Shown one piece after another: positions 8,100 through 17,801 of a stretch of DNA of 64,000 bases. The stretch is taken from assembly GCF_016522065.1 (NCBI RefSeq), contig NZ_JAEHFV010000001.1, positions 930,001 through 994,000 on the forward strand, given 5' to 3'. How positions within the stretch are numbered: the first letter of the stretch is position 1; each line of letters opens with the position of its first letter. The notes below the pieces were generated by a model. That model saw nothing but the letters and a program-made list of their open reading frames with translations. It did no database searches and was not told where the DNA came from. The stretch comes from Flavobacterium agrisoli. GTDB taxonomy: Bacteria > Bacteroidota > Bacteroidia > Flavobacteriales > Flavobacteriaceae. The position numbers and the translations under genes are program-made.

Positions 8100-11000
8100 A
8101 TGGATAAAAAAATATTCTCCTTTTTGTTCTCTACTCGATTAATGGCCGTTCTTTTTTTAACATTTGCTTTGGCAATGGGAATTGGAACTTTTGTTGAAAG
8201 TAAATACAATACCGATACGGCTCGAATTTGGATTTACAATTCGTGGTGGTTTGAAGCTATCATGGTATTTTTCTTAATTAACTTTTTTGGAAATATTAAA
8301 AGATATCAATTGCATAAAAAAGAAAAATGGGCTACTCTTTTATTACACTTAGCTTTTATTTTTATTCTTTTAGGCGCTTTTATTACCCGATACATTAGCT
8401 ACGAAGGCGTGATGCCCATTCGTGAAGGCGCTTCGGAAAATCGTTTTTATTCGGATAAAACCTTTTTAAGCATTTATGCCGATGGCGAATACAAAGGCGA
8501 AATGAAACGTCGTGTTTTTGAAGAACCTTTACTTTTATCTCCGGTTGCCAATAATGATTTTAGTATCTCGGGACAATTTGCCGAAACACCATTTGAAGTG
8601 GAATACGTTAATTTTATAATGGGTGCCAAAGAAAAAATTAAACCCGATGCTAACGGCATTTTATATTTAAAACTCGTTGAAGCAGGTGATCATGGTCGCG
8701 AGGAGCATTTCTTAAAAGAAGGCGAAGTACAAAGTATTCATAACGTTTTATTTGCTTTAAACAAACCAACCGACGGTGCTATTAACATTACCACTACTGG
8801 AAAAGAATATACCATTCAGACTCCTTTTGAAGGAAATTTTATGCGAATGGCCGACAAACTTCAAGGAAAAGTGGATAAAGATGTCGTTCAACCGTTAATG
8901 ATGCGTTCACTTTATAGCATTGGCGATATGCGGGTAGTTTTTCCAGATCCTGCTATTAAAGGAGTGGTAACATACGAATCGGATAACGACTATAAAGCAA
9001 AAAACCATACCGATGCTTTAATTGTAAAACTCAAAGAAAACGGAAAAGAAAAAGAAATTGCCCTTTTAGGCTCTAAAGGCCGAATGGGAGATGTTGAAAC
9101 CGTGAAAATAGGAACTATTGAATATTCGCTTTTTTATGGAAGTAAAGTTTTCGAGTTGCCTTTTAAAATTCGATTAAACGATTTTATCGCCCAAAAATAC
9201 CCTGGAACCGAAAAAAGTTATTCTTCGTTTGAAAGCAAAGTAACTGTCGAAGATCCAGAAGATACTTTTGATGCTCGAATATATATGAACAACGTATTGG
9301 ATCACAAAGGGTACCGCTTTTTTCAATCTTCATTTGATCCGGATGAAAAAGGAACGGTTCTTTCTGTAAATCACGATTTTTGGGGTACTAACATTACGTA
9401 TTTTGGTTACACCTTATTGTACATTGGGTTACTTGGAATTTTATTTACCAAATCTTCTCGTTTTAGCGATTTAAAAAGAAAATTAAATAAAGTGAATCAA
9501 AAAAAATCAAGCCTTTTGGTGCTTTTGGTGCTTTTTTGTAGTCTTACCTCTTTTGCGCAAACCCAGCCCGAACACGATCATACACACGAACACCAAGCGG
9601 TAGATAGCGTTCACAATCATGAACATGAACATGAACATACAGAAACAGGACATGTACATACAACCGCAAAAAAACCAACACTTACGCAAATAGATTCTTT
9701 ACTAAACGTGTACAAAGCACCCGAATCACATGCTGCTAAATTTGGCCGTTTAATCATTCAGGATGCTGGTGGGAGAATGAAACCGATTAATACTTTTTCG
9801 TCAGAATTGTTGCGTAAAGTAAGTCACAACGATACGTACAAAGGGATGAATGCGGATCAAGTATTGCTTTCGATGACACAATATGCGCAAGTTTGGATTG
9901 AAATTCCTATTATTTACATTCCGCGAGGGAATGATAGTATTCGTAAAATTATTGGTATTAATAAAGCAGATCAATTCGCTCCTTTTGTATCTTTTTTTGA
10001 TGAAAAAGGAAATTACAAATTATCTAAATACTTGGAAGACGCATATAAAAGTGCAAATCCAAACAAATTTGAGAGTGACTTTATCGAAACCGATAAAAAA
10101 GTCAATTTAATGGAATCGGCTTTAAGCGGCAGAATATTGAAAATTTTCCCGATTCCAAACGACCCTAACAACAAATGGATTTCGTATTTAGAATTGAATG
10201 AGGCCGGTTTAAAAGGAATGGATGCAACCTATACCAAGCAAATTTTACCCTTGTATTTCGGGACATTGAGTAATGCTGCCAAAACCAAAGATTACAAAAC
10301 TGCCGATGAATTAGTAGAAAGTATTAATGGTTTCCAGAAAAAATTTGGAGCTGCTGTACGACCAAGTGAACAAAAAATTGATCTTGAGATCGCTTACAAT
10401 ACATTCGATATTTTACCAAAAATGATTTATTGGTATTCAATTTCAGGGATTTTGATGCTGATATTTACATTATTTAATATTTTCTTTGATAAAAAGTTTT
10501 TACGCATAATAGTAAATGGTTTTCATATCTTAATAGGATTAATATTTGTTATTCATACTATTGATTTAATTGCACGCTGGTATATTTCGGGTCATGCGCC
10601 TTGGAGTAATGCCTACGAATCTATTGTATATGTAGCTTGGTCAACCATGTTTTTCGGTTTAGCATTCAATAGAAAATCAAAACTTACAGTTGCTTCATCA
10701 GCATTTGTTACCTCCATGATTTTTTTCGCTGCGAATCTAAACTGGATTGATCCCGAAATAGCCAATTTACAACCGGTTTTAAACTCCTATTGGTTAATGA
10801 TTCACGTTGCGGTTATTGTGGCTAGTTATGGACCATTTACACTTGGAATGATTTTAGGTTTTGTCGCTTTGTTATTAATTGGGTTTACCAATTCAAAAAA
10901 TAAAGCCAAAATGGATTTACACATTAAAGAAATAAGCTACATTAACGAAATGGCCTTAACCATTGGCTTGGTCATGCTATCTATTGGAAACTTTTTAGGA

Positions 11001-11333
11001 GGACAATGGGCCAATGAAAGTTGGGGACGTTATTGGGGATGGGATCCTAAAGAAACCTGGGCTTTAATTAGTATTATGGTTTATGCCTTTGTTATTCACG
11101 CCCGATTTGTTCCGGCTTTACGAGGCAAATGGTTTTTTAACCTCATGAGTATGTTTGCTTTTGTATCGATTTTATTTACTTACTATGGCGTTAACTTTCA
11201 TTTAGTTGGATTGCATTCGTACGCAAGTGGTGAAGCAAAATCGTTAAATTGGATTTACTATACCTTAGGAACAATGGCTGTAATTGGTGCCCTAACCTAC
11301 CCAAAATACCGAAAATATTACAAGAAAAAATAA
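8100..11333 (+). CDS. ccsA: Fused ResB-CcsA cytochrome c biogenesis protein
   Basis: A 1077-residue fusion of the two system II cytochrome c assembly proteins. The ResB part has transmembrane segments at about 11-30, 45-65 and 72-92, a large periplasmic beta-rich domain (about 95-440) and a fourth segment near 445-465. A signal-like hydrophobic stretch ending SFAQ (about 480-495) leads into a His-rich linker. The CcsA part is polytopic from about 780 on and holds the heme-handling motif WGRYWGWDPKETW (about 977-989) plus conserved His residues in membrane loops. The protein exports heme and attaches it to apocytochrome c outside the inner membrane. ATG 8100 is chosen because the GTG at 8067 lies in the promoter. 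It is a single-gene unit. Confidence 0.95.
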   Translation: MDKKIFSFLFSTRLMAVLFLTFALAMGIGTFVESKYNTDTARIWIYNSWWFEAIMVFFLINFFGNIKRYQLHKKEKWATLLLHLAFIFILLGAFITRYISYEGVMPIREGASENRFYSDKTFLSIYADGEYKGEMKRRVFEEPLLLSPVANNDFSISGQFAETPFEVEYVNFIMGAKEKIKPDANGILYLKLVEAGDHGREEHFLKEGEVQSIHNVLFALNKPTDGAINITTTGKEYTIQTPFEGNFMRMADKLQGKVDKDVVQPLMMRSLYSIGDMRVVFPDPAIKGVVTYESDNDYKAKNHTDALIVKLKENGKEKEIALLGSKGRMGDVETVKIGTIEYSLFYGSKVFELPFKIRLNDFIAQKYPGTEKSYSSFESKVTVEDPEDTFDARIYMNNVLDHKGYRFFQSSFDPDEKGTVLSVNHDFWGTNITYFGYTLLYIGLLGILFTKSSRFSDLKRKLNKVNQKKSSLLVLLVLFCSLTSFAQTQPEHDHTHEHQAVDSVHNHEHEHEHTETGHVHTTAKKPTLTQIDSLLNVYKAPESHAAKFGRLIIQDAGGRMKPINTFSSELLRKVSHNDTYKGMNADQVLLSMTQYAQVWIEIPIIYIPRGNDSIRKIIGINKADQFAPFVSFFDEKGNYKLSKYLEDAYKSANPNKFESDFIETDKKVNLMESALSGRILKIFPIPNDPNNKWISYLELNEAGLKGMDATYTKQILPLYFGTLSNAAKTKDYKTADELVESINGFQKKFGAAVRPSEQKIDLEIAYNTFDILPKMIYWYSISGILMLIFTLFNIFFDKKFLRIIVNGFHILIGLIFVIHTIDLIARWYISGHAPWSNAYESIVYVAWSTMFFGLAFNRKSKLTVASSAFVTSMIFFAANLNWIDPEIANLQPVLNSYWLMIHVAVIVASYGPFTLGMILGFVALLLIGFTNSKNKAKMDLHIKEISYINEMALTIGLVMLSIGNFLGGQWANESWGRYWGWDPKETWALISIMVYAFVIHARFVPALRGKWFFNLMSMFAFVSILFTYYGVNFHLVGLHSYASGEAKSLNWIYYTLGTMAVIGALTYPKYRKYYKKK

Positions 11334-11381
11334 TTGAAATGCTCACATAAAAAAAGGTTCAGTATAATATTTTTACTTTAA

Positions 11382-12344
11382 CTATAACATTACATTTTTA
11401 TCCAACCAATCAAAAAGGATGGAATAGACTTTTTCTCTTGCTTTTTGTTGGGACAAAACCAGATCGTGCATGCCATTTTCAATACCGATGATATTTTTTT
11501 GAGGTGCTTTAATTTTTTGGGCATTTGCTACAATATCGTGAATGTTTAAAATAGCATCTCCTGTAAACATTTCTTCGCTCCATTCGGATGGAAAAACAGA
11601 TTTATCCGAATGCATAATCAAAATCGGTTTATCCAATTCAACACCTTTTTTTATTTGGCAGTGCCCTTTATGAATGGCCGCAATCCAACCTGCATGAATC
11701 GGATTGGCTTTATTTGGTTTCCAATCTAAATTATAATCCCATTCGCCAAAATGAGCTTGGTGTAAACTCAAACCATAAAACTCAGAAAAACCTCCCGAAA
11801 TACGCAAATCTGGAAATTTTTCGCCCACTTTAGCCACCATCGGAATTGCATATTTCTTCAGATAATGAGGTAAATTCATATCGTAAAACGGACTATTACA
11901 GTACAAAGCACTAAACAAATTTGATTTTTTTCGAGCGGCTGCATACAGGGTAATAATTAAACCACCTGTTGAATGTCCGGCCAAAATTACGTGTGTATTT
12001 TGTTCCTTTTGAATGACTTTTAAAGCGGCGTCTATCTCTTCAAAATATTCTTCTAAATCACGTACATTGTTTATTTTTTGATGCGATAAAATCGAGCGAC
12101 CATATTTTCGTAAATCCAAAGCATAAAAATAAAATTCATTTTTTACAAATTCATTAGCCATGCTTTTTTGAAAAAAATAATCATTAAAACCATGTAAATA
12201 CAACACCGCCTTCGAACTCCTTTCTTCCGTTTTTTTCCGAACTAAAGTGGCTGTAACTTTACCTTCGTAATCATCGTTCAAAATCAAAGTAGTTTGCTCG
12301 AAGTTATCTTTTAAAACATCCTCTTTATATACCAATTCTTTCAT
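11382..12344 (-). CDS. Alpha/beta hydrolase, serine lipase/aminopeptidase-like
   Basis: A 320-residue cytoplasmic alpha/beta hydrolase of the S33/monoglyceride lipase-like group. The oxyanion region LYLHGFNDYFF is at about 48-58, the nucleophile elbow GHSTGG has Ser125, and a late ENGMHDLVL gives the likely catalytic His near residue 293; the acid is probably Asp in the IMHSDKS strand. No signal peptide is seen. The phrase DLRKYGRS (about 77-84) is typical of lysophospholipase L2-like enzymes. The substrate is unknown. It converges with ccsBA and diverges from the PIG-L gene. Confidence 0.85.
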   Translation of the reverse strand: MKELVYKEDVLKDNFEQTTLILNDDYEGKVTATLVRKKTEERSSKAVLYLHGFNDYFFQKSMANEFVKNEFYFYALDLRKYGRSILSHQKINNVRDLEEYFEEIDAALKVIQKEQNTHVILAGHSTGGLIITLYAAARKKSNLFSALYCNSPFYDMNLPHYLKKYAIPMVAKVGEKFPDLRISGGFSEFYGLSLHQAHFGEWDYNLDWKPNKANPIHAGWIAAIHKGHCQIKKGVELDKPILIMHSDKSVFPSEWSEEMFTGDAILNIHDIVANAQKIKAPQKNIIGIENGMHDLVLSQQKAREKVYSILFDWLDKNVML

Positions 12345-12391
12345 AACCCAATTATGTTAAAAAAACACATTTTTAAAGATAAAACTTTCTT

Positions 12392-12426
12392 TTGGCATTC
12401 ATAGTATCTTAGAATTATTACTTTTG
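12392..12426 (+). promoter_or_regulatory. Candidate promoter of the PIG-L operon
   Basis: TTG at 12392-12394 and TACTTTTG at 12419-12426 are 24 bases apart, just longer than the usual 17-23. The element ends 25 bases before the ATG. Confidence 0.45.
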
Positions 12427-12451
12427 AAATAGCGTACCAATTTTACCCATT

Positions 12452-14983
12452 ATGCAACTTTATTTCCAAAAATCCTTTTTATTTATCAGCCTTTTTGCCT
12501 CTGTAATTTTACAGGCACAACAACCTCAAAAACCTACTTCGGTAGAAATATACAATCAAATTCAAAAATTAAATTTTTTAGGTTCGGTTTTATACATTGC
12601 CGCTCATCCCGACGATGAAAACACCCGAATGATAACGTATTTTGCCAACGAAGTAAAAGCAAGAACTGCTTATTTATCATTAACTCGCGGTGATGGTGGT
12701 CAAAATTTAATCGGTCCGCAATTGCGAGAACTTTTAGGTGTAATTCGAACACAAGAACTGCTTGAAGCCAGAAAAATAGACGGTGGCGAACAATTTTTTT
12801 CGCGAGCTAATGATTTTGGTTTTTCTAAAAATCCTACCGAAACATTACAAATTTGGGAAAAAGATAAAGTATTAGCCGATGTAATTTGGGCCATTCGAAA
12901 ATTCCAACCCGATGTTATCATCAATCGGTTTGATCACCGTTCACCTGGCACAACGCATGGTCACCATACCGCATCGGCCATGTTAAGCGTCGAAAGTTTT
13001 CAACTTACAAATAATCCAAAAATTCATCCCGAACAACTCGAATGGGTAAAACCGTGGCAACCCAAACGCTTGTTTTTTAATCCATCGTGGTGGTTTTATG
13101 GTAGTCAAGAAAAATTTGAAAAAGCCGATAAATCCAAAATGGTTCATTTTGAAACCGGAATTTACTACCCCGAAATAGGAAAATCAAATCAAGAAATTGC
13201 CGCTTTAAGTCGAAGCAGGCATCAATCGCAAGGATTTGGAAGTACAGGAAGTCGCGGCTTAGAAACCGAATACTTGGAACTTATTGCAGGTGAAAAAACC
13301 ACTCAAAATAATGTTTTTGAAGGAATTGATACTACTTGGAACCGAGTTGAAAACGGAAAACCCATTGCCGATTTAATTCAAAATATCATCCAAAACTATC
13401 AATTTACAAATCCATCTGCCAGTATTCCCGATTTAGTAAAAGCCTATCAAATGATAGCCGCTTTGCCCGAAAATCATTGGAAACCGATAAAACTCGAAGC
13501 CATTAAAAATTGCATTTCGGCCTGTGCAGGATTGTATTTAGAAGCCGTGGCCGATGAACAAGAAGTTACTCCCGGAAGCACTGTAAATTTAAACTTGGAA
13601 ACTATTAATAGGACTTCTATCGCAATGGAATTGGAAAGTGTGGTTTCATTACCCAATAATAAAAAAACCATTCTGAATCAAAATCTAACAAGCAACAACG
13701 ATCAAAAAACGGCTTTACAATTGGTATTACCTGAAAATATTCCGTACACGCAACCTTATTGGTTAAACGAAAAATTTTCGGTGGGAATGTACACCGTAAA
13801 CAATCAAGAGAATATTGGAATTGCCGATATTATTCGAACCACCAAGATTATATTTAATGTAAAAATCAACAATGTAATTTTGCCTTTTGAACGCACTATC
13901 GTTTACAAATACAACGACCCTGTAAAAGGCGAAATGTATAATTTTTTGGATATTGTTCCTGAAGTTACAACCGCAATTTCGCAAAAAGTAATTTTATTTC
14001 CGAACGAAAACACCAAATCAGTTGCCGTGAAAATTCTTGCCGGAAAATCCGATGTAAAAGGAAAAGTACAATTAGAATTACCTTCAAACTGGAAAATTTC
14101 GCCTGCTGAAATCCCTTTTAATTTGGAGAAAAAAGGAACAGAGCAAACGGTTTATTTTGAAGTAACGCCACCTAAAAATGCGGAAGAAACCACGCCTAAA
14201 AGTTATGCAATAGTAAATGGAAAGCGTTATGAAAACGAACAAACTATCATCGAATTTCCGCACATTACCAAACAGCAAGTTTTATTGCCATCTGAATCAA
14301 AATGCGTGCGGATGGATTTGAAAACCAGTAAAAGCACTATTGCCTATATAATGGGAGCTGGAGATAATGTACCCGAAAGTTTGGCGCAAATGGGTTACTC
14401 GGTTACAATTATAAAACCCGAAGAAATAACACCCGAAAGACTCGAACATTTTGATGTAGTCATGACCGGAATTCGAGCCTACAATACCATTCAAACTTTA
14501 ACCAACAAACAAGCCATTTTATTCGATTTTGTAAAAAACGGAAAAAACATGATTGTGCAATACAACACTGCTGGAAGTTTGATTACCAATGCTATTGCTC
14601 CCTATCCGTTACAAATTTCGAAAGACCGTGTTACTGAAGAAAATGCAGCTATAACTTTCTTAGCGCCACAACACCCTGCAATGAACATACCTAATAAAAT
14701 ATCGAAAACCGATTTTCAAGGTTGGACACAAGAGCAAGGTTTATATTACCCGAATCAATACGACAAAGCCTTTACGCCGCTTATTTCTTCTCATGATCAA
14801 GGCGAATCAGCTAAAGAGGGCGCATTATTAGTGGCTCCTTATGGCAAAGGATTTTACGTCTATACAGGTTTGAGTTTTTTTAGAGAACTACCCGAAGGCG
14901 TATCTGGCGCTTACCGTTTATTAGCCAATTTAATTGCTTTAAAACAACCGGTTGAACTACCCAATCAAAATATAAAAAATTAA
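12452..14983 (+). CDS. Secreted PIG-L/LmbE family deacetylase
   Basis: An 843-residue exported protein with a signal peptide (1-22, ending LQAQ). The PIG-L deacetylase domain occupies about 45-330 and shows the zinc motif AAHPDDEN (about 51-58) and HGHHTASA (about 170-177), the second metal site. The remaining 500 residues look like beta-sandwich and carbohydrate-associated modules with a final class I glutamine-amidotransferase-like region (about 620-830). PIG-L enzymes remove acetyl groups from N-acetylglucosamine-type amines. The substrate here is unknown, but coupling with a sodium symporter gene six bases plus one small gene away suggests uptake of the released sugar or acid. It is the first gene of a three-gene operon. 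Confidence 0.88.
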   Translation: MQLYFQKSFLFISLFASVILQAQQPQKPTSVEIYNQIQKLNFLGSVLYIAAHPDDENTRMITYFANEVKARTAYLSLTRGDGGQNLIGPQLRELLGVIRTQELLEARKIDGGEQFFSRANDFGFSKNPTETLQIWEKDKVLADVIWAIRKFQPDVIINRFDHRSPGTTHGHHTASAMLSVESFQLTNNPKIHPEQLEWVKPWQPKRLFFNPSWWFYGSQEKFEKADKSKMVHFETGIYYPEIGKSNQEIAALSRSRHQSQGFGSTGSRGLETEYLELIAGEKTTQNNVFEGIDTTWNRVENGKPIADLIQNIIQNYQFTNPSASIPDLVKAYQMIAALPENHWKPIKLEAIKNCISACAGLYLEAVADEQEVTPGSTVNLNLETINRTSIAMELESVVSLPNNKKTILNQNLTSNNDQKTALQLVLPENIPYTQPYWLNEKFSVGMYTVNNQENIGIADIIRTTKIIFNVKINNVILPFERTIVYKYNDPVKGEMYNFLDIVPEVTTAISQKVILFPNENTKSVAVKILAGKSDVKGKVQLELPSNWKISPAEIPFNLEKKGTEQTVYFEVTPPKNAEETTPKSYAIVNGKRYENEQTIIEFPHITKQQVLLPSESKCVRMDLKTSKSTIAYIMGAGDNVPESLAQMGYSVTIIKPEEITPERLEHFDVVMTGIRAYNTIQTLTNKQAILFDFVKNGKNMIVQYNTAGSLITNAIAPYPLQISKDRVTEENAAITFLAPQHPAMNIPNKISKTDFQGWTQEQGLYYPNQYDKAFTPLISSHDQGESAKEGALLVAPYGKGFYVYTGLSFFRELPEGVSGAYRLLANLIALKQPVELPNQNIKN

Positions 14984-14989
14984 AAAGAA

Positions 14990-15097
14990 ATGCACGATAA
15001 AAAAGTTAGAAACTGGAAAAAAAGCTATACCTACGTACTGTTGGCTAACGCCATTTACATTGCTATTTTTTATTTAATAATGGAATTATACTCTTAA
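14990..15097 (+). CDS. 35-residue single-span membrane peptide between deacetylase and symporter
   Basis: An ATG at 14990 begins six bases after the deacetylase stop and its TAA ends three bases before the symporter ATG, a tight operon fit. The peptide has a basic N-terminus (MHDKKVRNWKKS, residues 1-12) and one hydrophobic helix (about 13-33), so it should be an inner membrane protein with the N-terminus in the cytoplasm. Some sodium:solute symporters of other phyla are preceded by a small membrane subunit (DUF4212/TIGR03647 type, about 80 residues); this peptide is far shorter and not visibly that family. A role as a symporter accessory subunit is inference from position and topology. Confidence 0.65.
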   Translation: MHDKKVRNWKKSYTYVLLANAIYIAIFYLIMELYS

Positions 15098-15100
15098 TTT

Positions 15101-16828
15101 ATGCAATTATTTGATTGGATTGTTTTAATTGTCACCCTTTTATTTATTGTTATTTATGGCGTTTGGAAAACCAAAGGAAGCCAAAATGTACAAGATTTTA
15201 TTTTAGGAAATAACGAAACTCCTTGGTACACAGTGGGACTTTCGGTAATGGCTACTCAGGCGAGCGCGATTACGTTTTTATCAACCCCTGGACAAGCATA
15301 TCATGATGGTATGGGTTTTATTCAATTTTATTTTGGATTACCTATCGCCATGATTGTAATTTGTTTGACTTTTATTCCGCTTTATCACAAGTACAAAGTC
15401 TATACGGCTTATGAATTTTTAGAAAAACGTTTTGATTTAAAAACCCGTTCCTTGGCCGCTTTTTTGTTTTTGTTTCAAAGAGGACTCGGAACCGGACTTA
15501 CCATTTACGCACCTGCCATCATTTTATCGGCTATTTTAGGATGGAACCTAACCATAATGAACATTATTATCGGAGTTTTAGTAATTGTTTACACTTTTTC
15601 GGGAGGAACAAAAGCGGTAAACGTTACCCAAAAACAGCAAATGTTTGTTATCATGTCGGGTATGTTTATTACATTTTTCTTGATTTTACATTATTTGCCT
15701 AACGACATGACTTTTAACAGTGCGCTTCATATTGCAGGTGCAAATGCTAAAATGAACATTGTTGATTTTTCATTTAATCCCGAAGAAAAATATACTTTTT
15801 GGAGCGGAATAACGGGTGGTTTTTTCTTGGCTTTGGCCTACTTTGGTACCGATCAATCTCAGGTTGGTCGCTATTTATCGGGAAAATCAGTTAAAGAAAG
15901 TCAAATGGGATTAATTATGAATGGACTTTTAAAAGTGCCCATGCAATTTTTTATTTTACTTACGGGAGTAATGGTTTTTGTGTTTTTCCAGTTTAATCCG
16001 GTACCCTTAAATTTTAACCCAAACAACAAAGTTATTATCGAAAAATCGATTTATAAAAACGAATATCAAGAATTAGAAACAAAACTTACCGCTTTATCCG
16101 AAGATAAAAAAGTTATCAATTTGTTATATATCGATCAATTAAACCAAGATTACGATAATCCGATTTTAAGAAAAGAATTGGTGACGCTTTCCAATAAAGA
16201 GAAAGACCTTCGCGATCGCGCTCGAGATCTCATCGCTAAAGCCGACAGCAACACAGAAACAAACGATAAAGATTATGTATTTTTTCATTTCATTTTAAAC
16301 TACTTGCCTAAGGGATTGATTGGTTTGTTGCTTGCCGTAATTTTGTCTGCTGCTATGTCTTCTACAGCATCTGGTTTAAATGCTTTGGCTTCGACTACGG
16401 CAATTGACATTTACAAGCGAAATGTAAAGACAGAAAAATCGGAAAAACATTATGTAAATGCAACTCAGTTTTTCACCTTGTTTTGGGGAGTTATCGCCAT
16501 ACTATTTGCCTGTGTCGGAACGTTATTTGAAAATTTAATTCAGCTGGTAAACATCATTGGTTCTATTTTTTACGGAACTGTTTTAGGAATTTTCCTGGTT
16601 GGGTTTTACACCAAAAATATACAAGCGAAATCGGTATTTTACAGCGCTGTAATTAGCCAAATCACTATTTTTATTATTTACTATTTTGCCATTTATATTT
16701 ACCCTAGCGGACAAGAAAAATTAGGCTATTTATGGCTCAACTTTATTGGTGCGATGCTCACCATTATATTATCTGCCTTAATGCAGTTTACCCTATTTCG
16801 AAATGACAAAACGATTTTAGAAAATTAA
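15101..16828 (+). CDS. Sodium:solute symporter (SSS family)
   Basis: A 575-residue inner membrane transporter with about 13 hydrophobic helices. The SSS pattern is clear: an N-terminal helix, the QDFILGNNETPW loop, SVMATQASAITFLSTPGQ (about 47-64) in the sodium-site region, and AVILSAAMSSTASGLNALAS (about 413-432) in the helix that also binds sodium. A soluble, charged insert of about 85 residues (about 305-395) sits between two membrane helices and looks alpha-helical. The family imports sugars, amino acids or organic acids with sodium; specificity cannot be read. Position after the PIG-L gene suggests a sugar or amino-sugar product. It ends just before a strong terminator. Confidence 0.93.
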   Translation: MQLFDWIVLIVTLLFIVIYGVWKTKGSQNVQDFILGNNETPWYTVGLSVMATQASAITFLSTPGQAYHDGMGFIQFYFGLPIAMIVICLTFIPLYHKYKVYTAYEFLEKRFDLKTRSLAAFLFLFQRGLGTGLTIYAPAIILSAILGWNLTIMNIIIGVLVIVYTFSGGTKAVNVTQKQQMFVIMSGMFITFFLILHYLPNDMTFNSALHIAGANAKMNIVDFSFNPEEKYTFWSGITGGFFLALAYFGTDQSQVGRYLSGKSVKESQMGLIMNGLLKVPMQFFILLTGVMVFVFFQFNPVPLNFNPNNKVIIEKSIYKNEYQELETKLTALSEDKKVINLLYIDQLNQDYDNPILRKELVTLSNKEKDLRDRARDLIAKADSNTETNDKDYVFFHFILNYLPKGLIGLLLAVILSAAMSSTASGLNALASTTAIDIYKRNVKTEKSEKHYVNATQFFTLFWGVIAILFACVGTLFENLIQLVNIIGSIFYGTVLGIFLVGFYTKNIQAKSVFYSAVISQITIFIIYYFAIYIYPSGQEKLGYLWLNFIGAMLTIILSALMQFTLFRNDKTILEN

Positions 16829-16838
16829 AGCCAACAAG

Positions 16839-16877
16839 AAATCCTGTTTCGAATAAAATCAAAACAGGATTTTTTTA
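16839..16877. terminator. Bidirectional rho-independent terminator
   Basis: The stem AAATCCTGTTTtg...AAAACAGGATTT (arms 16839-16849 and 16861-16872) carries a T run on the plus side and an A run on the other, and lies between the convergent symporter and DUF2911 genes. Confidence 0.8.
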
Positions 16878-16894
16878 TTTCAAAAGTGACGAAA

Positions 16895-17743
16895 TTATCT
16901 ACTCCATTCGGCAATACTATCTCTATTCATTTTTACATAATCTTGGTTTCCAGCCGCTTCGGAAGCTGCCAAAGAGATTTTTGCAGTTTCAATAGCACCC
17001 GTTTTATCGCCTTGACGTGCTTGAATTAACGATTTTAAACGGTTGTAAAAAAACGGTTGCTCTTTGCTCATATCCAATGATTTATCGATATATTCTCTTG
17101 CTTTGTTAATATCGCCTTTGGTCTGATATAAATATTGAGCCGCCGAAAAATAATCATTTGCTGTTGGGCCTGCTAAAACACGTTCGATACTTTCTGTTGC
17201 TGTTTTAGAAGTCGGAACTTCAAATTTTAATGATACAGAAGAATTTTCCCAACTAATATCCAAATGACCATAATTTGAATTTGGATCCAAATTATTAATT
17301 CCGATAGTAAATGTTTCGACTGCTTTCGATAAGGCTTCTTCTTTAACAGTAGCTTTTAAAGCAATTTTTTGTTCGTCATATTTTTCAGGCAAACCCCAGT
17401 TATCGGTAGTTTTATAAAAAATTATATCCCAACTTTCGATTCTCGGAACGGTATATAAAGCATATTTTCCTTCTTTTAAGGTTTTACCATCAATAACTAC
17501 ATCATCGCTAAACGAGATGATAGTATTTTCATTTGCTCCAGTTCTCCATAATTTACCAAAAGGAACTAAATTACCAAAAACAGCCCTTCCTCTTGCGCTA
17601 GGTCTTGAATAAACGACTTCTACATCAGTTAAACCAACTGTTTGTTTTACAATACCTTTCGGACTCGCCGCGGGCGTTTTAATTTGAGAATTGGCCATAA
17701 TGGGCGCCAAAACAATTGCTAAAGCAATTAATAACTTTTTCAT
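16895..17743 (-). CDS. Secreted DUF2911 domain protein
   Basis: A 282-residue protein with a signal peptide (1-19, ending ANSQ). Residues about 25-175 form the DUF2911 beta domain, recognised by VVYSRPSARGR...FGNLVPFGKLWRTGANENT and KTLKEGKYALYTVP. The C-terminal hundred residues contain short helical repeats like a TPR tail (YFSAAQYLYQTKGDINKAREYID and following). The function of DUF2911 is not known; it is frequent in Bacteroidota and located in the periplasm or at the surface. It is a monocistronic gene converging on the symporter operon. Confidence 0.93.
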   Translation of the reverse strand: MKKLLIALAIVLAPIMANSQIKTPAASPKGIVKQTVGLTDVEVVYSRPSARGRAVFGNLVPFGKLWRTGANENTIISFSDDVVIDGKTLKEGKYALYTVPRIESWDIIFYKTTDNWGLPEKYDEQKIALKATVKEEALSKAVETFTIGINNLDPNSNYGHLDISWENSSVSLKFEVPTSKTATESIERVLAGPTANDYFSAAQYLYQTKGDINKAREYIDKSLDMSKEQPFFYNRLKSLIQARQGDKTGAIETAKISLAASEAAGNQDYVKMNRDSIAEWSR

Positions 17744-17801
17744 GCTGTTTATTTTAGTTTCTTCAAAATTACAAATTCAGTAGGCTAACAATTGTTAAAT
17801 A

